Shown in pieces: positions 47,402 to 59,600 of a stretch of 64,000 bases of DNA; position 1 is the first letter of the stretch; each line of letters begins with the position of its first letter. The notes below the pieces were generated by a model. The model was not told the origin of the DNA, ran no database searches, and saw only the letters and a program-made list of their open reading frames with translations. The position numbers and the translations under genes were made by a program. The stretch is from Henckelia pumila (Eukaryota > Streptophyta > Magnoliopsida > Lamiales > Gesneriaceae). The stretch is from assembly GCF_033568475.1 (NCBI RefSeq), contig NC_133121.1, positions 2,108,001 to 2,172,000 on the forward strand, read 5' to 3'.

Positions 47402-47836
47402 TGATAGGTTACACCTAAAAATTTAACTGGGCCTAAGCCCAATCATTAAGGTCCACTCCGAATATTTTTAAGGCCCAAGCTTATTTAAATATTATATATA
47501 TTTAATTCAAGCAGACCCTGAATTCTACAAAAGCCCATAAGAGGCTCAAGCCCATGAGGCTCTCCAAATATCTATAAATAGCTCAAGTCACCTCATTATT
47601 AAGGTACACACTTTCTTAAGCAATAGATCGCTCTACTCTCGATTATTATTCCTTGAGTAATAACTGACTTGAGCGTCGGAGTGCCTTCGCCGGGAACCCT
47701 CCCGGCTCCTCTGACTTTGTTTTGTGACGTAGGAACAACCCACTGAAGATCTCCATCGGGAACATACAAGGACTTACTGATACTCCGGACTTTGCGGAAG
47801 CAACGTATCACATACAAGTGATTTTTGGCTACATCA
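47402..47836 (+). repeat. 3' LTR of the gypsy element
   Basis: 435 bp, with three transitions relative to the 5' LTR, followed by the AAAAC duplication at 47837-47841. Confidence 0.95.
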
Positions 47837-47841
47837 AAAAC

Positions 47842-47876
47842 TACTAAACAATAATGGATTTCCTGTTCTAGCCCAA

Positions 47877-47913
<37 letters not shown>

Positions 47914-48987
47914 TAAAAAAGGAGACAATTCACATGCGAAACAAAAATTTCCTTATACTTGGCAAAAGTGGATATTTATGATTCGTACAAGGAAATAATG
48001 GCCATATCCAGAAAAGTAAAGGGTTCAGATTTCAGCGTACAATTTATCATAACTTGTCTACAGTGCCCCACCATGCTTTGCTGTACGGGAAGCACTGGCA
48101 TCACAAAATCGCTAAACCCACTCGTAAAGTATCTTTGGTCCACCACTGAACGCCTTTCACGTGTTCATCATATATCGCGTCGCTCTCGAATTAACATTCG
48201 AATAATTATATATGATAACCAGGGTTACAATGTTCTTTTCAAATATAAGGACCAGTTGCTTCAATTCCAAAATGCAAAAGAATCTCTAATTTTATTCATT
48301 CATTTAACACATGCACTACGTACAAAACTAAATACAACTACATTACAAGAGATTTATGTGATATGTGTCGTTGCAATATAGTTTGATTTCTCGAAATGTT
48401 TCGGATTGCGTTTCAACGTGATAAATTTAATTTAAAGAGAGAGCTTTTATTTGATTTGAGAAAAGATGTTATTGGATTCTAATGGATTCATTAAGCTCAG
48501 ATATCAACCACAATTATATTGTACGTGTTACGACATCAAATTTCTTGGATGGAATCAACTCGAGGACCTCAAAAACCTGACAGGTCATGAATCTGGTTAG
48601 ACTCGTTAAAATTTATATACCTTTTAAAAATTAGTCATAAACTTTTTTTTAAAAAAATGATAAATCATTAAATTTACTTTGCCAAGTTTATATTAATAAA
48701 CTTTAGGAATGAAAAAAAAACAGTATCACGAGTTAACCGAGTTTAAACCTGGTCGATTGAACGTTTCAAATTTTCTTCTCGAAGAGAAATGAATTCATTG
48801 TTTTGACATTTTTACTCTCTTTAATTTCTTGACATGAAAATTATTATATTCTCCTTTGTTTTAATCAATAGATTTTATAATATTAATTACAACAATGCTA
48901 TGTGTTGGCCTCGGTCACTTAAATTTGGGTTAAAGAAGACCGAGTGTCATAAAAATAATCAGCATATTTTCCCACAACGCAAATTAA

Positions 48988-49045
<58 letters not shown>

Positions 49046-49383
49046 TTTCCTATAATTATTATATTACATCATTGGTGGAATTTTTTTTTAAAATATAGCA
49101 AGCATTGTGCATCAATTTTAAGGAAAATATGTAAGGCACTCCAATCTAAGTTCAAATGAAAATTGTAAAATTCAAGAACTCAAATCTAAGCGCCCGTACG
49201 TTAATCTAGCCAACACTGTATTGTCTGTAAATCAAGGGGTTTGAGTGCGAGTCGAGTGGAACGGATTAGGCTCGAGCTCCATAGTTCTTCGTGAAATCGC
49301 GATTTAATTGTTATATTTAAAAATGACATAAGAATATTATTAAAAAAATGAGTATCTATGTTATATGATCGAGTAGGGTTTCC
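47842..49383. other. Intergenic DNA with AAT/ATT microsatellites, no clear gene
   Basis: It holds an (AAT)n run at 47876-47912 and an (ATT)n run at 48984-49045. A 140-codon plus-strand ORF (47959-48381) starts MAKVDIYDSYKEIM. It has no recognisable domain, odd composition and no neighbouring exons, so I regard it as chance or an unknown relic. Confidence 0.5.
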
Positions 49384-49534
49384 GTGAGACGGTCTCAAGG
49401 ATTTATATATATTCGTAAGATGAGTTGAACCGAACCATATTTAAAATAAGAAGTAGTATTTTTTACATAAAAATAATAATTTTTTCACGAGTCGAGTCAA
49501 ACAGAGTATCTGTATCACAAAATTGACTCGTGAA
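49384..49534 (-). mobile_element. Worn MITE of the GTGAGACGGTCTCA type
   Basis: It starts GTGAGACGGTCTCAAGG and ends CACAAAATTGACTCGTGAAA. Read in reverse, CACGAGTCAATTTTGTGA ... GAGACCGTCTCAC is the usual order in a widespread plant repeat of this kind. It has no coding capacity, and the far inverted end is degraded. Confidence 0.5.
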
Positions 49535-49887
49535 ATTAAACCGAATCATAGGATTTTTTTTGTAATATTATATTTAAAGGTATGAACACGATTTAATTAC
49601 ATTGATATCACGATCAAAACAAAACAAAATTGATTATTATTATTATTTTTTATAATAAAGCGTATTTAAAAGAAAAATGTATGTTTTGTTGGGCTAAAAT
49701 TAACTCTAAAAAACACATAAATTACTTTCACATCCAAAAACCCCACAAGCTACTTTTTCATTTAAAGCTCAATCTACCATGAAGTAGTGCACCCGATATA
49801 TCAAAATTCAACGGTATTTAGTTTTTTTCCTAGCTTACCCTTGGATGTGCAACCCAAAAATTCATTAAAAGTATACTTAATTAAACA

Positions 49888-49994
<107 letters not shown>

Positions 49995-50304
49995 GAAAGC
50001 TATATAAGGCTATCCCGAAAACAGTCAATGTTTGATAAATGGGTTCTATTAATTTTTTTATCTTACATATGAAATACAGATTAACGATGTTTTAAAGAGA
50101 AAACTGTAATTTTACCATTTTGGTCATTTAGCATGAAAATTTCATTTTTAATCTTGCATTTTGAACATATATGTATATATATATATAACATGATCATTTT
50201 CCACATGAACGTTGATATGAACTAAAACTAAATTTAATTTCATATATAACACGAAAATTTCAGTTTAATTCCTTCATTCAAATAATAATTTTTTATTTTA
50301 CCTA

Positions 50305-50402
50305 ACTAGCGTAGTTTGCAGGCTATTGCGTTAGTCCGGGGATTTACCCAGAGCGCACAAAAAAGATAACGGCTGCGGGTTCCCACGTCAAAAAGAAAAA
50401 AG
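50305..50402 (+). mobile_element. SINE-like short repeat, copy 1
   Basis: CTAGCGTAGTTTGCAGGCTA ... GGCTGCGGGTTCCCACGTCA ends in an A-rich tail. A diverged copy is at 55845-55937. The GGGTTCC word and A tail resemble a tRNA-derived SINE 3' half, but a full tRNA-like head was not seen. Confidence 0.45.
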
Positions 50403-50478
50403 GTGAATATGTGTTACATATGTACACCATACATAGAACTCCTAGCTAGTGAATTTGTATAAAATTTTCGCACGAACA

Positions 50479-50536
50479 TCTCAGTGTAAAACAAAAAAAA
50501 AAACGATGAGTCCTCGTTTTTTGTTTTGCACTGAGA
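50479..50536. repeat. 58-bp near-perfect hairpin
   Basis: TCTCAGTGTAAAACAAAAAA ... CGATGA, then a 3-base loop, then TCGTTTTTTGTTTTGCACTGAGA on the other arm. It lies about 740 bp upstream of the MADS-box start codon. It could be a tiny foldback MITE. Confidence 0.75.
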
Positions 50537-50816
50537 CCTTACAACAAACATCTTATAATTAAGAAAAAGAAAAAAAAATGTATTTTCTTCTCTCGACGCA
50601 ACATAGACATCTTATAATTTAAAAAAAAAGAAAAAAAAAACGTAACATTGACGTACTCGTCCAAGTATATATGATGTGTCCCCACAACACTTAATATGGG
50701 GCAAGCTGCGTTATTCTCGTCCACCACTTGAATCATTTCGCTGTAATATTTTACATCTGAGGATATATACTTTCTTCTCTCTCTGAATTCCCCTCTATCT
50801 AGGGTTAATTGCTTGC

Positions 50817-50839
50817 TTTCTTTCTTTCTTTCTTTCTTT
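50817..50839. repeat. (TTTC)n microsatellite
   Basis: About 23 bp of TTTC repeats upstream of the MADS-box gene. Confidence 0.85.
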
Positions 50840-50954
50840 AGCTTTCCCTTCTGCAAGTCAGGTGATGTCATGCATCAATCTTTTCCTTTAATCAGCAACT
50901 GATGATAAAGTTTCCATTTTTACTCAAAAACAATATGTTGTCCGGCCCGCAGAA

Positions 50955-50983
50955 GATATATATATATATATATATATATATAT
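50955..50983. repeat. (TA)n microsatellite in the MADS-box promoter region
   Basis: About 29 bp of TA dinucleotides. ATTATATAAATAAAAG at about 51034-51049 is a plausible TATA region for the downstream gene. Confidence 0.85.
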
Positions 50984-51276
50984 TCTTGGTTAAAAACCCA
51001 GAAAGCTTAGCTCTCGATCTACTGTATGTGTATAATATTATATAAATAAAAGATTCCATAATTTCTTGGCTGAATATATATACAAGGGTTTCCACTGCTT
51101 TCGGATTCTGTGTTGTGTACTTGAAGATATGCTTTCCTCTTTATTAATTTCCCCCTTTGAATAATTTTTTAAACCCAAATACCCATACCTTTGTAACAAC
51201 TGAATAGATATATATATACATATATATAGATGGGTTTTGTTTGTGTTGGTTGATTTACAGATTGAAGAGTACTAAA

Positions 51277-54200
51277 ATGGTGAGACAGAAGATTGAGATA
51301 AAGAGAATCGATAACTTGACAGCGAGACAGGTTACGTTTTCGAAGAGGAGAAGAGGGCTTTTCAAGAAAGCTCAGGAGCTCTCCACTCTTTGCGATGCTG
51401 AGCTTGGCCTCATCGTTTTCTCTGCTACTGGAAAGCTCTTCTCTTTCTCCAGCTCCAGGTATGTATATATATATACAGGTAGATTTTGATTTTAAGATCT
51501 ATAAATGAAAATTCAAACTTGTTGATTTGTTCCATGTACGTACTGATCATATTTTATGCTTTGATTTGTGGGTTTGTTAGTACAGGTCTTGTTTTTATGT
51601 ACGCTCTAAAAAATCTTGTACTTGGATATATGATGGATCAGTCCCTTTTTTTTTTTTTAAAAAAAATAAAAATAAAAATTTATGTGAATATATATTAATG
51701 AAGAAAAGTAATTAAATCTGAAAATTCGATTGATATGGGCACTATTTGGTAAATAAAAGAGATAAAAAAATAAAAAAAATCTGAAATCCTATTAAATTAT
51801 GTCTAATGGTTATCAAGAAACCATATCAATGAATGCGAAAGTGTGCCCGAATCCATAATCTTTGATGATTTTCTCTATGTTCTCTGATCCGCATATGGTG
51901 TTTTGATATAATTAAAATAGAATAATATTAATTAATTGCTCATATGATCCGGGGGATTATGACGTCCACTGTATATATATGTATATAGATAATTTCCAAT
52001 GGTACGTACAAAAATATATATGTACATATATACATTAAAGCTAGAGTACTCATGCTCTATCATGTGTTAAACTCAACTGATACATTTTTTGATAATTTAC
52101 TTTACTGTTGCACGTATTATATTTGAGAGTCCATGACATATATTTTTTCATACGTATATAAAGTCAAAGTTGGATTAATAATCTGGTAATTAACCAGTAC
52201 TGCAGCTATATTTTAGATTATTATCATGCTAATTAATTTACAAAAACAGTTCAACTTAAGCACCCTTTATTTTCATTACATGATTTTATTAATTCCTACC
52301 CAATTCAGTCAGATCAATCATGTTAATTAATATAGGATCAAAACTCAGATGCTTTATTATCTGTTGCAATTCAACACATCATGTGTATGTTGATACAAGT
52401 AGATGACATGAATTATAACGCGGATGTGTGTAACGAAACTTTCATGCATGCAGTGTGACTTTAACAAGTTGTATATATCTTTGCATTTGTAGTTGGTCTG
52501 ATATATGGTTGTAATTGTTTGATATTCGATTATAAATACACACAATATTAATCGTGTCGTCTTTCTTTATATTTAGTTATAAGTACCGTTGTTCATCCAA
52601 GGCCTAAAATTAGTTAAAGACCTTCATTTAATTTGTTCTCTTCAAGCGATCGATCAGAATCTCTGCAGAATTCATATGATGAGACTTCCAAATTTTTTTT
52701 TATCATAATGGTAGAAATTTTAATTACTAAACTTATATACGTGTAATTACAAATTAATTTGGGATACAAATTTATAGTGTTTTTAATAAGTTAATAACTA
52801 TGATGTAGAAATTTTAATGCTAGCTAGTATAGTAACTTTTTTTTTACATTGTCGCTTTAAAACATAATCTCAATTATAAGTAGTTTAATTTTCTATATGA
52901 TACTGATCAATTAATTATAGTTAACCCTTTTTTTTTTCCTATTTAATTTGGCTTGAAATGAATCGAACTCACCATGCTATATAGGTTATAGTTAATTAAT
53001 TCGAGTTTATAATAAGTACATGATTATTGTGTGTTGAATTTTTTTTTTAAAAATAAGATAAAATTTCCCATTGGGTAAGAGGACACGTACGTAAATAAAG
53101 TAACTCGGTTTTATCTAGTTTAATATATACATCTCAAAAATGTGTTATTCACATCAAAGATTTTACGCACTTTGTGGTCTTGTGGATATATATATGCACC
53201 TTCCTAGCCCAAAGTTGTGGATATCTTGAACTCTTTATCATGCCCACGCATATATGAGGATAAAGGAAGTATATAATATATGTAGCATCTAATTTTACGT
53301 CGTAATTATCTCTAAACGCTATTAAATTTAGCCGAATGATCGTGTTAATTAATTTAGTGTGTATATATACCTATGATTGCTTATTCTTGAAGCATGACTC
53401 ACCTCCTTCAAAGGCATAAGCGCCTGCTGACAGACAAGGCCAACAAATTAAGTCAATGGCCTCCTCAAGATGATCAGGTGAGTTTGCCCCCTTTTCGCTG
53501 TCTATCTAGTTCTAACGTCGCAAGTGTTTTAATATGAAAATATGGAACGATCCGTTTATTATCCGCGAGCTAAGACAAACAGCCCTTATATTTTATACTG
53601 CAAAATTAATATATCATTAATATTCCAACTTTATAAATTTTTTTGATGCATTCCTCTTCACTCCATAATTTATATATATATATTGACATCAATTATATAT
53701 GACCCTTCATTTTTTGTGTGTTTTCTTTTACCTTTAGCCTGAAAATAATGGCAATGAAGTGCTGAAAAAGGAGCTTATTGAGAAGACTACTGAATTACAG
53801 TATGAAAACTTATCAAGAATTTGTTACATATATATGTTCCATTCCACGCACAATATATATATGTTTTTGATACTTTATTTTTCTCCTAATTATTTTTTTC
53901 GCAGGCGACTCAAGGGAGAAGAGCTTCAAGGAGTTGGATTGGACGACTTGATAAGACTAGAGAAATTGGTTGAGGCAGGATTAAGGCGTGTTGGAAAAAC
54001 GAAGGTCGTTTTTTGTCCTAATATATATATGATCTTCTAATTAATTAGTTTTCACCAAACTTCTTGTTAATTTGATCGTATGTAATTGTAACATCTAGCT
54101 AAGTCTTTGAAAATGTTGCAGAACGACATGCTTTTCCAAGAGATAAGCTCGCTGAGGATGAGGGTAAGTCATGAAAAGGCCTAATGCTATGTTTGTTTGC

Positions 54201-55107
54201 AATTTTTACAGATGAAATCAAAATTTTATCTTTATTAATGTAATTGACAGCTAGAAAAACTTTATGTACAAGCATGTCTATAACGTATCTTATATAATAA
54301 ATCTGAGAAAATTAAAATAAGTGATCTTCCGCGTACTAACCTCCTGTAATTTCTTCCGTTTTCGCCGTCGACTTATACAATTGTTTCTTTTCAAAACCGC
54401 AGGAACTGGAACTAGTGGAAGAGAATGCAATGTTAAAACAACAGGCAGAGGTGCATGATCCAAATATAATCAGTTAATTAATTTGGGCCCTTCATTAATA
54501 TTATTATTCATATATTATTAAGAAATAAATATATTTTTAGATGCATAAATCGGAATGCAAAAGCAGTGCACCAAAAGAAGGAAATTCTGCGGAATCATCC
54601 ATTGTCATCGATGACAGCAGCGATTCTTTCCTTAAGCTGGGGTATGTATGTCCATATATAGTACTACTCCAATATTAAATTAATTTTATACATATTGCAG
54701 GACTATTATATACTTGAATACTATTTATAATATATAATTACAATATTTAAATAATAATATTCTGAGTGAAATGTGATGTTTAACTTTAGTAAACTTTCAC
54801 TATTTTAGATACATGTAATGCAAGATTAGTATAAGGTCAAATATGATGCACATCTTTTTGTATATAGACGTTTGTATATCATTTTTCTTTTATGCATCAA
54901 ACATTCGATTGAGATATCATTTAGAACTTGAATTTCAGTAGAAGACGATAGTTTTGCTCGATTTTTTTTTTTTTTTTTTGGTTTTTCTATGTGGTTGTTA
55001 AAGAATTAATGATAAGAATGTAATTCTTATATGTATATCAACAAGTAATGACAATTAATGATTAATGAATTCTAATCTTTTGCAGCTTGCCTGACTTAAA
55101 CTTTTAG
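51277..55107 (+). CDS. SVP/StMADS11-type MADS-box transcription factor
   Basis: Type II (MIKC) MADS-box regulator of the SVP/AGL24/StMADS11 group, which acts in the nucleus on flowering time and meristem or bud identity. Exons: 51277-51458, 53393-53477, 53738-53799, 53905-54004, 54122-54163, 54403-54450, 54541-54641 and 55086-55107. All are GT-AG with matching phases, giving 213 residues. The MADS domain is intact ([39 protein letters not shown]). A linker with [13 protein letters not shown] and a K domain with [20 protein letters not shown] follow. The C-terminus ends LGLPDLNF. The 1.9-kb first intron and the 62, 100 and 42-nt exons are typical of the group. SVP versus AGL24 versus JOINTLESS orthology cannot be settled without a tree. 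No coding damage is seen. The upstream TTGATTTACAG at 51250-51260 could be a 5'-UTR intron acceptor. Confidence 0.93.
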
Positions 55108-56052
55108 GAGTAGACATACATATATGTCTATGGAGAGAAATGGATTTTTGCATTTTACTCCAATTAGTTTTATATATAATAGCAAGTTGTTTTCTAGCAC
55201 ACAATATATGGGCTTGTAATGTATAAAACGATATTGTATTAATTTTGTACACTGCCCTATATGTTTTAATTTGGAATGTTCAACGAGTAAATATGAGTTT
55301 AATATTAAGAAGCATGCAATATTTATTAATCTTAATTCAAAACTTACAAAATTTATTTGTTCAAAAAACAAAATTGTTTGTGAAATTTGAAAATACTATT
55401 TTTGTAATTCGTTAGAGGATGGTAAATACTAAATATAGTGTATCGCAACTGATACATGGAGTACTTCAAAATTTGTTATTAATGAATAGATCGAAAGTGC
55501 AAATAAATTCTGAAATTTCAAGATTATAATTTATTTTAACATGGTGCAATTTTTTGGTAATTATGTCAGAATTCTGTCCCTAATTTTTATATAACGACAT
55601 AATTCCATCTTTACGAAAATTTTAAGTCATTTGCATAGATACATTAGGAGAAATTGTTAAATTAAGTACTTAAATTTAAAAACAAATATTTTACGCACGT
55701 CATAAATAAAATAATGTTCTAGAAAAATCCAAAATCAAAATTTCAAATGCTTCAAATTCCATATAAGAATAAAAAATATTTTTAAACAATAAGTATAGTG
55801 ATCTTAAATACATACCAAAATTGGCTTACTAATGCGATTTATTTGGTTAGCGTAGTTTGTAGACTATTATGGTAATCTAAAGGTTTATCAGTACCCAAAA
55901 AAAGCGGCTGCGAGGTTCCCACGTCATAAAAAAAATTATCGATTTTAATTCAGTCGACTTTTTTTTCTTTCTTATTTTTTTGGAATTAAATCCACGTTGC
56001 CTATCATTTCATTTTCATCAAAACTTTGTTCTATCACCTATATAAAATACTA
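55108..56052. other. Intergenic region between the MADS-box gene and RabGDI
   Basis: It contains the MADS-box 3' UTR (about 55108-55260) and AT-rich sequence with a second SINE-like copy at 55845-55937. ORFs here are short and uninformative. Confidence 0.6.
55845..55937 (+). mobile_element. SINE-like short repeat, copy 2
   Basis: GGTTAGCGTAGTTTGTAGAC ... GCGGCTGCGAGGTTCCCACG plus TC and an A tail; it aligns along its length with 50305-50402. Confidence 0.45.
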
Positions 56053-56288
56053 CTCACTCCGTCCCATATATAATGTCTTCTTTGGATTTTCACACAGATT
56101 AAAAAAATTTTATTGGGAAATCAAATTTTATATAAACTTCCTATTTTATCCCTATTTAATGTATTATGTAGTTAATAGGGGTATGTTAGGAAATGAGTGT
56201 AAAAAAATATTACTAATTATGATATATGACTATATATTTGGGACAAATAAAAAAGGAAACATGGACATTATAATTGGGATGGAGGGAG
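56053..56288. mobile_element. Stowaway-type MITE (Tc1/mariner)
   Basis: The inverted termini CTCACTCCGTCCCATATATA and AATTGGGATGGAGGGAG sit between TA dinucleotides (56051-56052 and 56289-56290). CTCCCTCCGT-type ends with TA duplication define Stowaway elements. It is 236 bp and AT-rich. The 125-codon ORF across it is not a gene. It lies about 325 bp upstream of the RabGDI start codon. Confidence 0.9.
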
Positions 56289-56383
56289 TATTACTTTTAC
56301 TAATAGTGGTTAATTATAAAATTTGTAACATTATTAAAGTACTAATAATTTCAAAAGATTTGCCCATGAAATAGAATAGCATC

Positions 56384-56620
56384 ATGATTCAGCAATGGCG
56401 AAGGCCCCTCCCATTCGCTGAAGACTCGTTCCTCTGCAAATCACACAGCACAAAAATGTCTTCTATTCCGTTAATGCCACTCCCTCGTTTTCTCTCCATT
56501 CCCATTCCATTCTTCCCCTCAGTTTCTGGGTTTCTTTTTCCTCTCCTCTGCATTTTCTTGGACTTACCTTTCTCGGAAATTCCCGGGATTTCTCATCCAC
56601 TACTCGATCGCCATGGATGA
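56384..56620 (+). other. Upstream ORF overlapping the RabGDI start
   Basis: An ATG at 56384 opens 78 codons that run into the RabGDI start region and stop at 56620, overlapping the main ATG (56613) in another frame. The region is CT-rich, like a plant 5' UTR. If the transcript starts upstream of 56384, this uORF (and an ATG at 56457 in the same frame) could lower translation of RabGDI. The transcription start is unknown. Confidence 0.35.
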
Positions 56621-59600
56621 AGAGTACGATGTCATCGTTCTGGGAACTGGCCTGAAGGAATGCATTCTCAGTGGCCTTCTATCTGTTGATGGGCTAAAAG
56701 TGAGCAATCCTTGTGTTTCGGATTACTTTTTTTGTTTATATGTGTTCATGTCTGTTCTAGATACTTGTGATTTGTGTATGCTTCTTGTCTGTCGTAATGC
56801 GTGAACGAGTTTGATGCTAAAGTTTACGTCTTTTTTATTGATCCCAGTATTTATTTGGTTCTTTTAATGTTTTTTTGGTTGATTTCTTCATCGGTAATGC
56901 ATGGATGAACTCATAGGCAGAAACATTGTTTTTTTTCCCTGTCTTGTTGTTTGATCCAATATTTTATAAGACGTGCATTTTACCTTTTCAGAGAGCCTAC
57001 TTGGAAATCCGCTTCTAGCCTTTATTGAATAAGCATGTAATTTTTTGGTTTGTTGATTAACTGAGTTTGATTAGATTGTTTGTGGCCAATTTATTAGTAA
57101 AATGTTTTAATAATCTCGAGTTATTTCGAAAAGGTTCTACACATGGACAAGAATGACTATTATGGAGGAGAATCCAGCTCTATCAATTTGACTCAGGTAA
57201 TTCCTAAATAATTGATATTTTATAATTTGAATGCTAAATTTTTTCTCACAAAGTCTACAGTAAAAAAAGCCTAGTTAGAAAAAAAATGAAGAATTTGGAG
57301 TACATATGGAGAAGTGTTGCTGGATCTTCGTGATGCTGGATCTTCTTCCAGTTAACGAGCCTTTATATAAGTTATAAGTCATTTGTTTTCCATCCTGTAG
57401 CTATGGAAACGCTTCAGAGGAAATGACCAGCCTCCTGCGGAACTAGGTGCAAGTAGAGAGTACAATGTTGATATGATACCGAAGGTATGTGGGCTTTTTA
57501 TGTCCATTACCAATTCAATGTACTGTACCATAATCAAATCTCATATTTAGATTTTTGGTATGTCATGCTTAGCATCTGTGGTGTTAGTGATTGGTAAATA
57601 AATCCCTTCCTCTCATGGTTTCAATCTTATATTATCATTTTATGTGACTATATATGTTTATGAAAATTGGCTGGGGTGAAATCTTTCTGGTTTGCTTTTT
57701 TTAGTTCATGATGGCAAATGGAATTTTGGTACGTGTGCTTATTCATGCTAATGTTACCAAGTATTTGAACTTCAAAGCAGTTGATGGTAGCTTTGTGTAC
57801 AATAAAGGAAAGGTATGCCACTTGACCCAAGACTTACCTGATGTTATTTTCAGTCATTCTTACACACGGCTTTGTATTTGTCTTTACTTTATCTCAAATG
57901 TTAAATGCAGATTCACAAAGTTCCAGCAACTGATGTCGAAGCATTGAAATCTCCACTAATGGGGCTATTCGAAAAGCGCCGTGCTCGGAAGTTCTTTGTT
58001 TTTGTCCAAGAATTTGAAGAGAGTGATACTAAGACTCATGACGGGATGAATTTAAACTCAATCACTGCAAAGGAGCTTATCACGTTGGTTTTTTTTTAAA
58101 AATCCTTATGCATTTGTGAACCTTAAGTATTTTTTTATTATCTATGGTCGAATATTATAGAGGTTTACATATTCACATATTATTGTCGATACTAGATTCT
58201 TCTTGTTCGTCGATCTCATACTCAATCGTTTTAGGCGTAAAACTTCATGAAACCATGTGTCCTTGTAGAGAGGGAAATGTACTCTCCCTCATGCTGATGC
58301 AGGCAGAATAAAATTAGCTTAATCAAATGCAACCTGTGCTAGTTTCCTGTTATTAATGGATAATTCTTGATATCTTCGCCAAACCCGTTTGCTGACTGCA
58401 TATTTCAGAAAATTTGTCCCCTTGACAATAAAAAATATTTGCTCGATATATGAAATCAAACAATTGGGGAATCCCTCCCGCGAAGAAAAATAAAGTTTGA
58501 GATGTTTGATTGAACAAAGAAATGCAAAACAAGGGGAACAGGTTTCCTACCGATATTTTCCTATTTTATTGTTGTGGTCCTTTCAACTATTGTAGAGTGG
58601 ATGGTCATTGAATGTTCCAAAGTGAAAGAATTTCAAGTATGAATTATTCTAGTTTACTGATAGCTGATTTAAATGAATAAAGCTTCATATGATGTATTCA
58701 ACATGCTTTTTCTTCGTCTTTTTTTTTTAAATCTGTATTCAACATGAAAGTTTTTTCAATCTTTCATCAGATAAGCACTCTTCTTAGTAAAATATGGGTG
58801 TATAAGGGAAATGAAAATGAGGGGGACTGTCATATTTATATAAACTGTGCTTGACATAGTGATTTTGATATCTATCCCAAATTTTCCTTTCAATGCAGAA
58901 AATACGAACTTGAAGACGACACAATTGATTTTATTGGCCATGCCTTGGCACTTCATAGTAATGATAGTTACTTGGACCAGCCAGCTATGGATTTTGTGAA
59001 GAGAATGAAGGTGGGTGTTTTACTTGAAGTGTGGTGTTTATTATTTTCTTTAAGGTCAAGATTTCTCTCGTACGATTGACCATATAGGTTCTGTAGCTAC
59101 TAAGACCTTAAGGTAGTGTTTGGAATTGCTTCCTAAAAGTGCTTTTGAGCTTTTCCTTCGCAAAACATTTCATGGAAATAAGACATAATACATTTGTTCT
59201 GCTGCTAGGCCATAGCACCTTTCTGATATTGAACTATTTTGCATGTACACAATTTGTGGCTGTTTCATGGATGCAGTTTGTCATTTACATGCTCTCTGTA
59301 TGAGATGATATCTGAATCTTATTACATAAAAGTAAAAGGTACATACAACATCAAGCAACTAGCAAGTTATCGTTCATCTGAGAGTGAATGTAGTATATTG
59401 TAAGAACTTACTAAATAAGTCATTTGAGGTCTTCTAGGAATATGATAATGCAGCTTTATTTTCTGAATTCTATTGACGTGCATCTGGAGTTACTTGAATT
59501 TTCACGACTATAATGTTAATGCCATTTTACACACGATGAGTTTGGTATTAATTAGATTTGAATGCTTATTTTTGTATGGTTTTGAAGGTGTAAAACAACA

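Larger units (their letters stand above)
37606..47836 (+). mobile_element. Young Ty3/gypsy retrotransposon, Tat-type (10.2 kb)
   Basis: Identical-length 435-bp LTRs (37606-38040 and 47402-47836) flank the element, with a perfect AAAAC target duplication (37601-37605 and 47837-47841). The LTRs differ at three sites visible by eye, all transitions. Gag-pro and pol are on the plus strand. A second RNase H lies between RT and integrase, and antisense ORFs lie between pol and the 3' LTR, both known traits of Tat elements (Grande, Retand and relatives). A one-base frameshift in the protease region splits gag-pro from pol. Confidence 0.94.

Noticed and set aside
47599..47928. 109-codon minus ORF over the gypsy 3' LTR (and its twin at 37803-38021)
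   Set aside because: It is LTR sequence present in both LTRs; the tyrosine run comes from the adjacent AAT repeat.
55997..56374. 125-codon plus ORF
   Set aside because: It runs through the Stowaway MITE and AT-rich flanks; not a gene.
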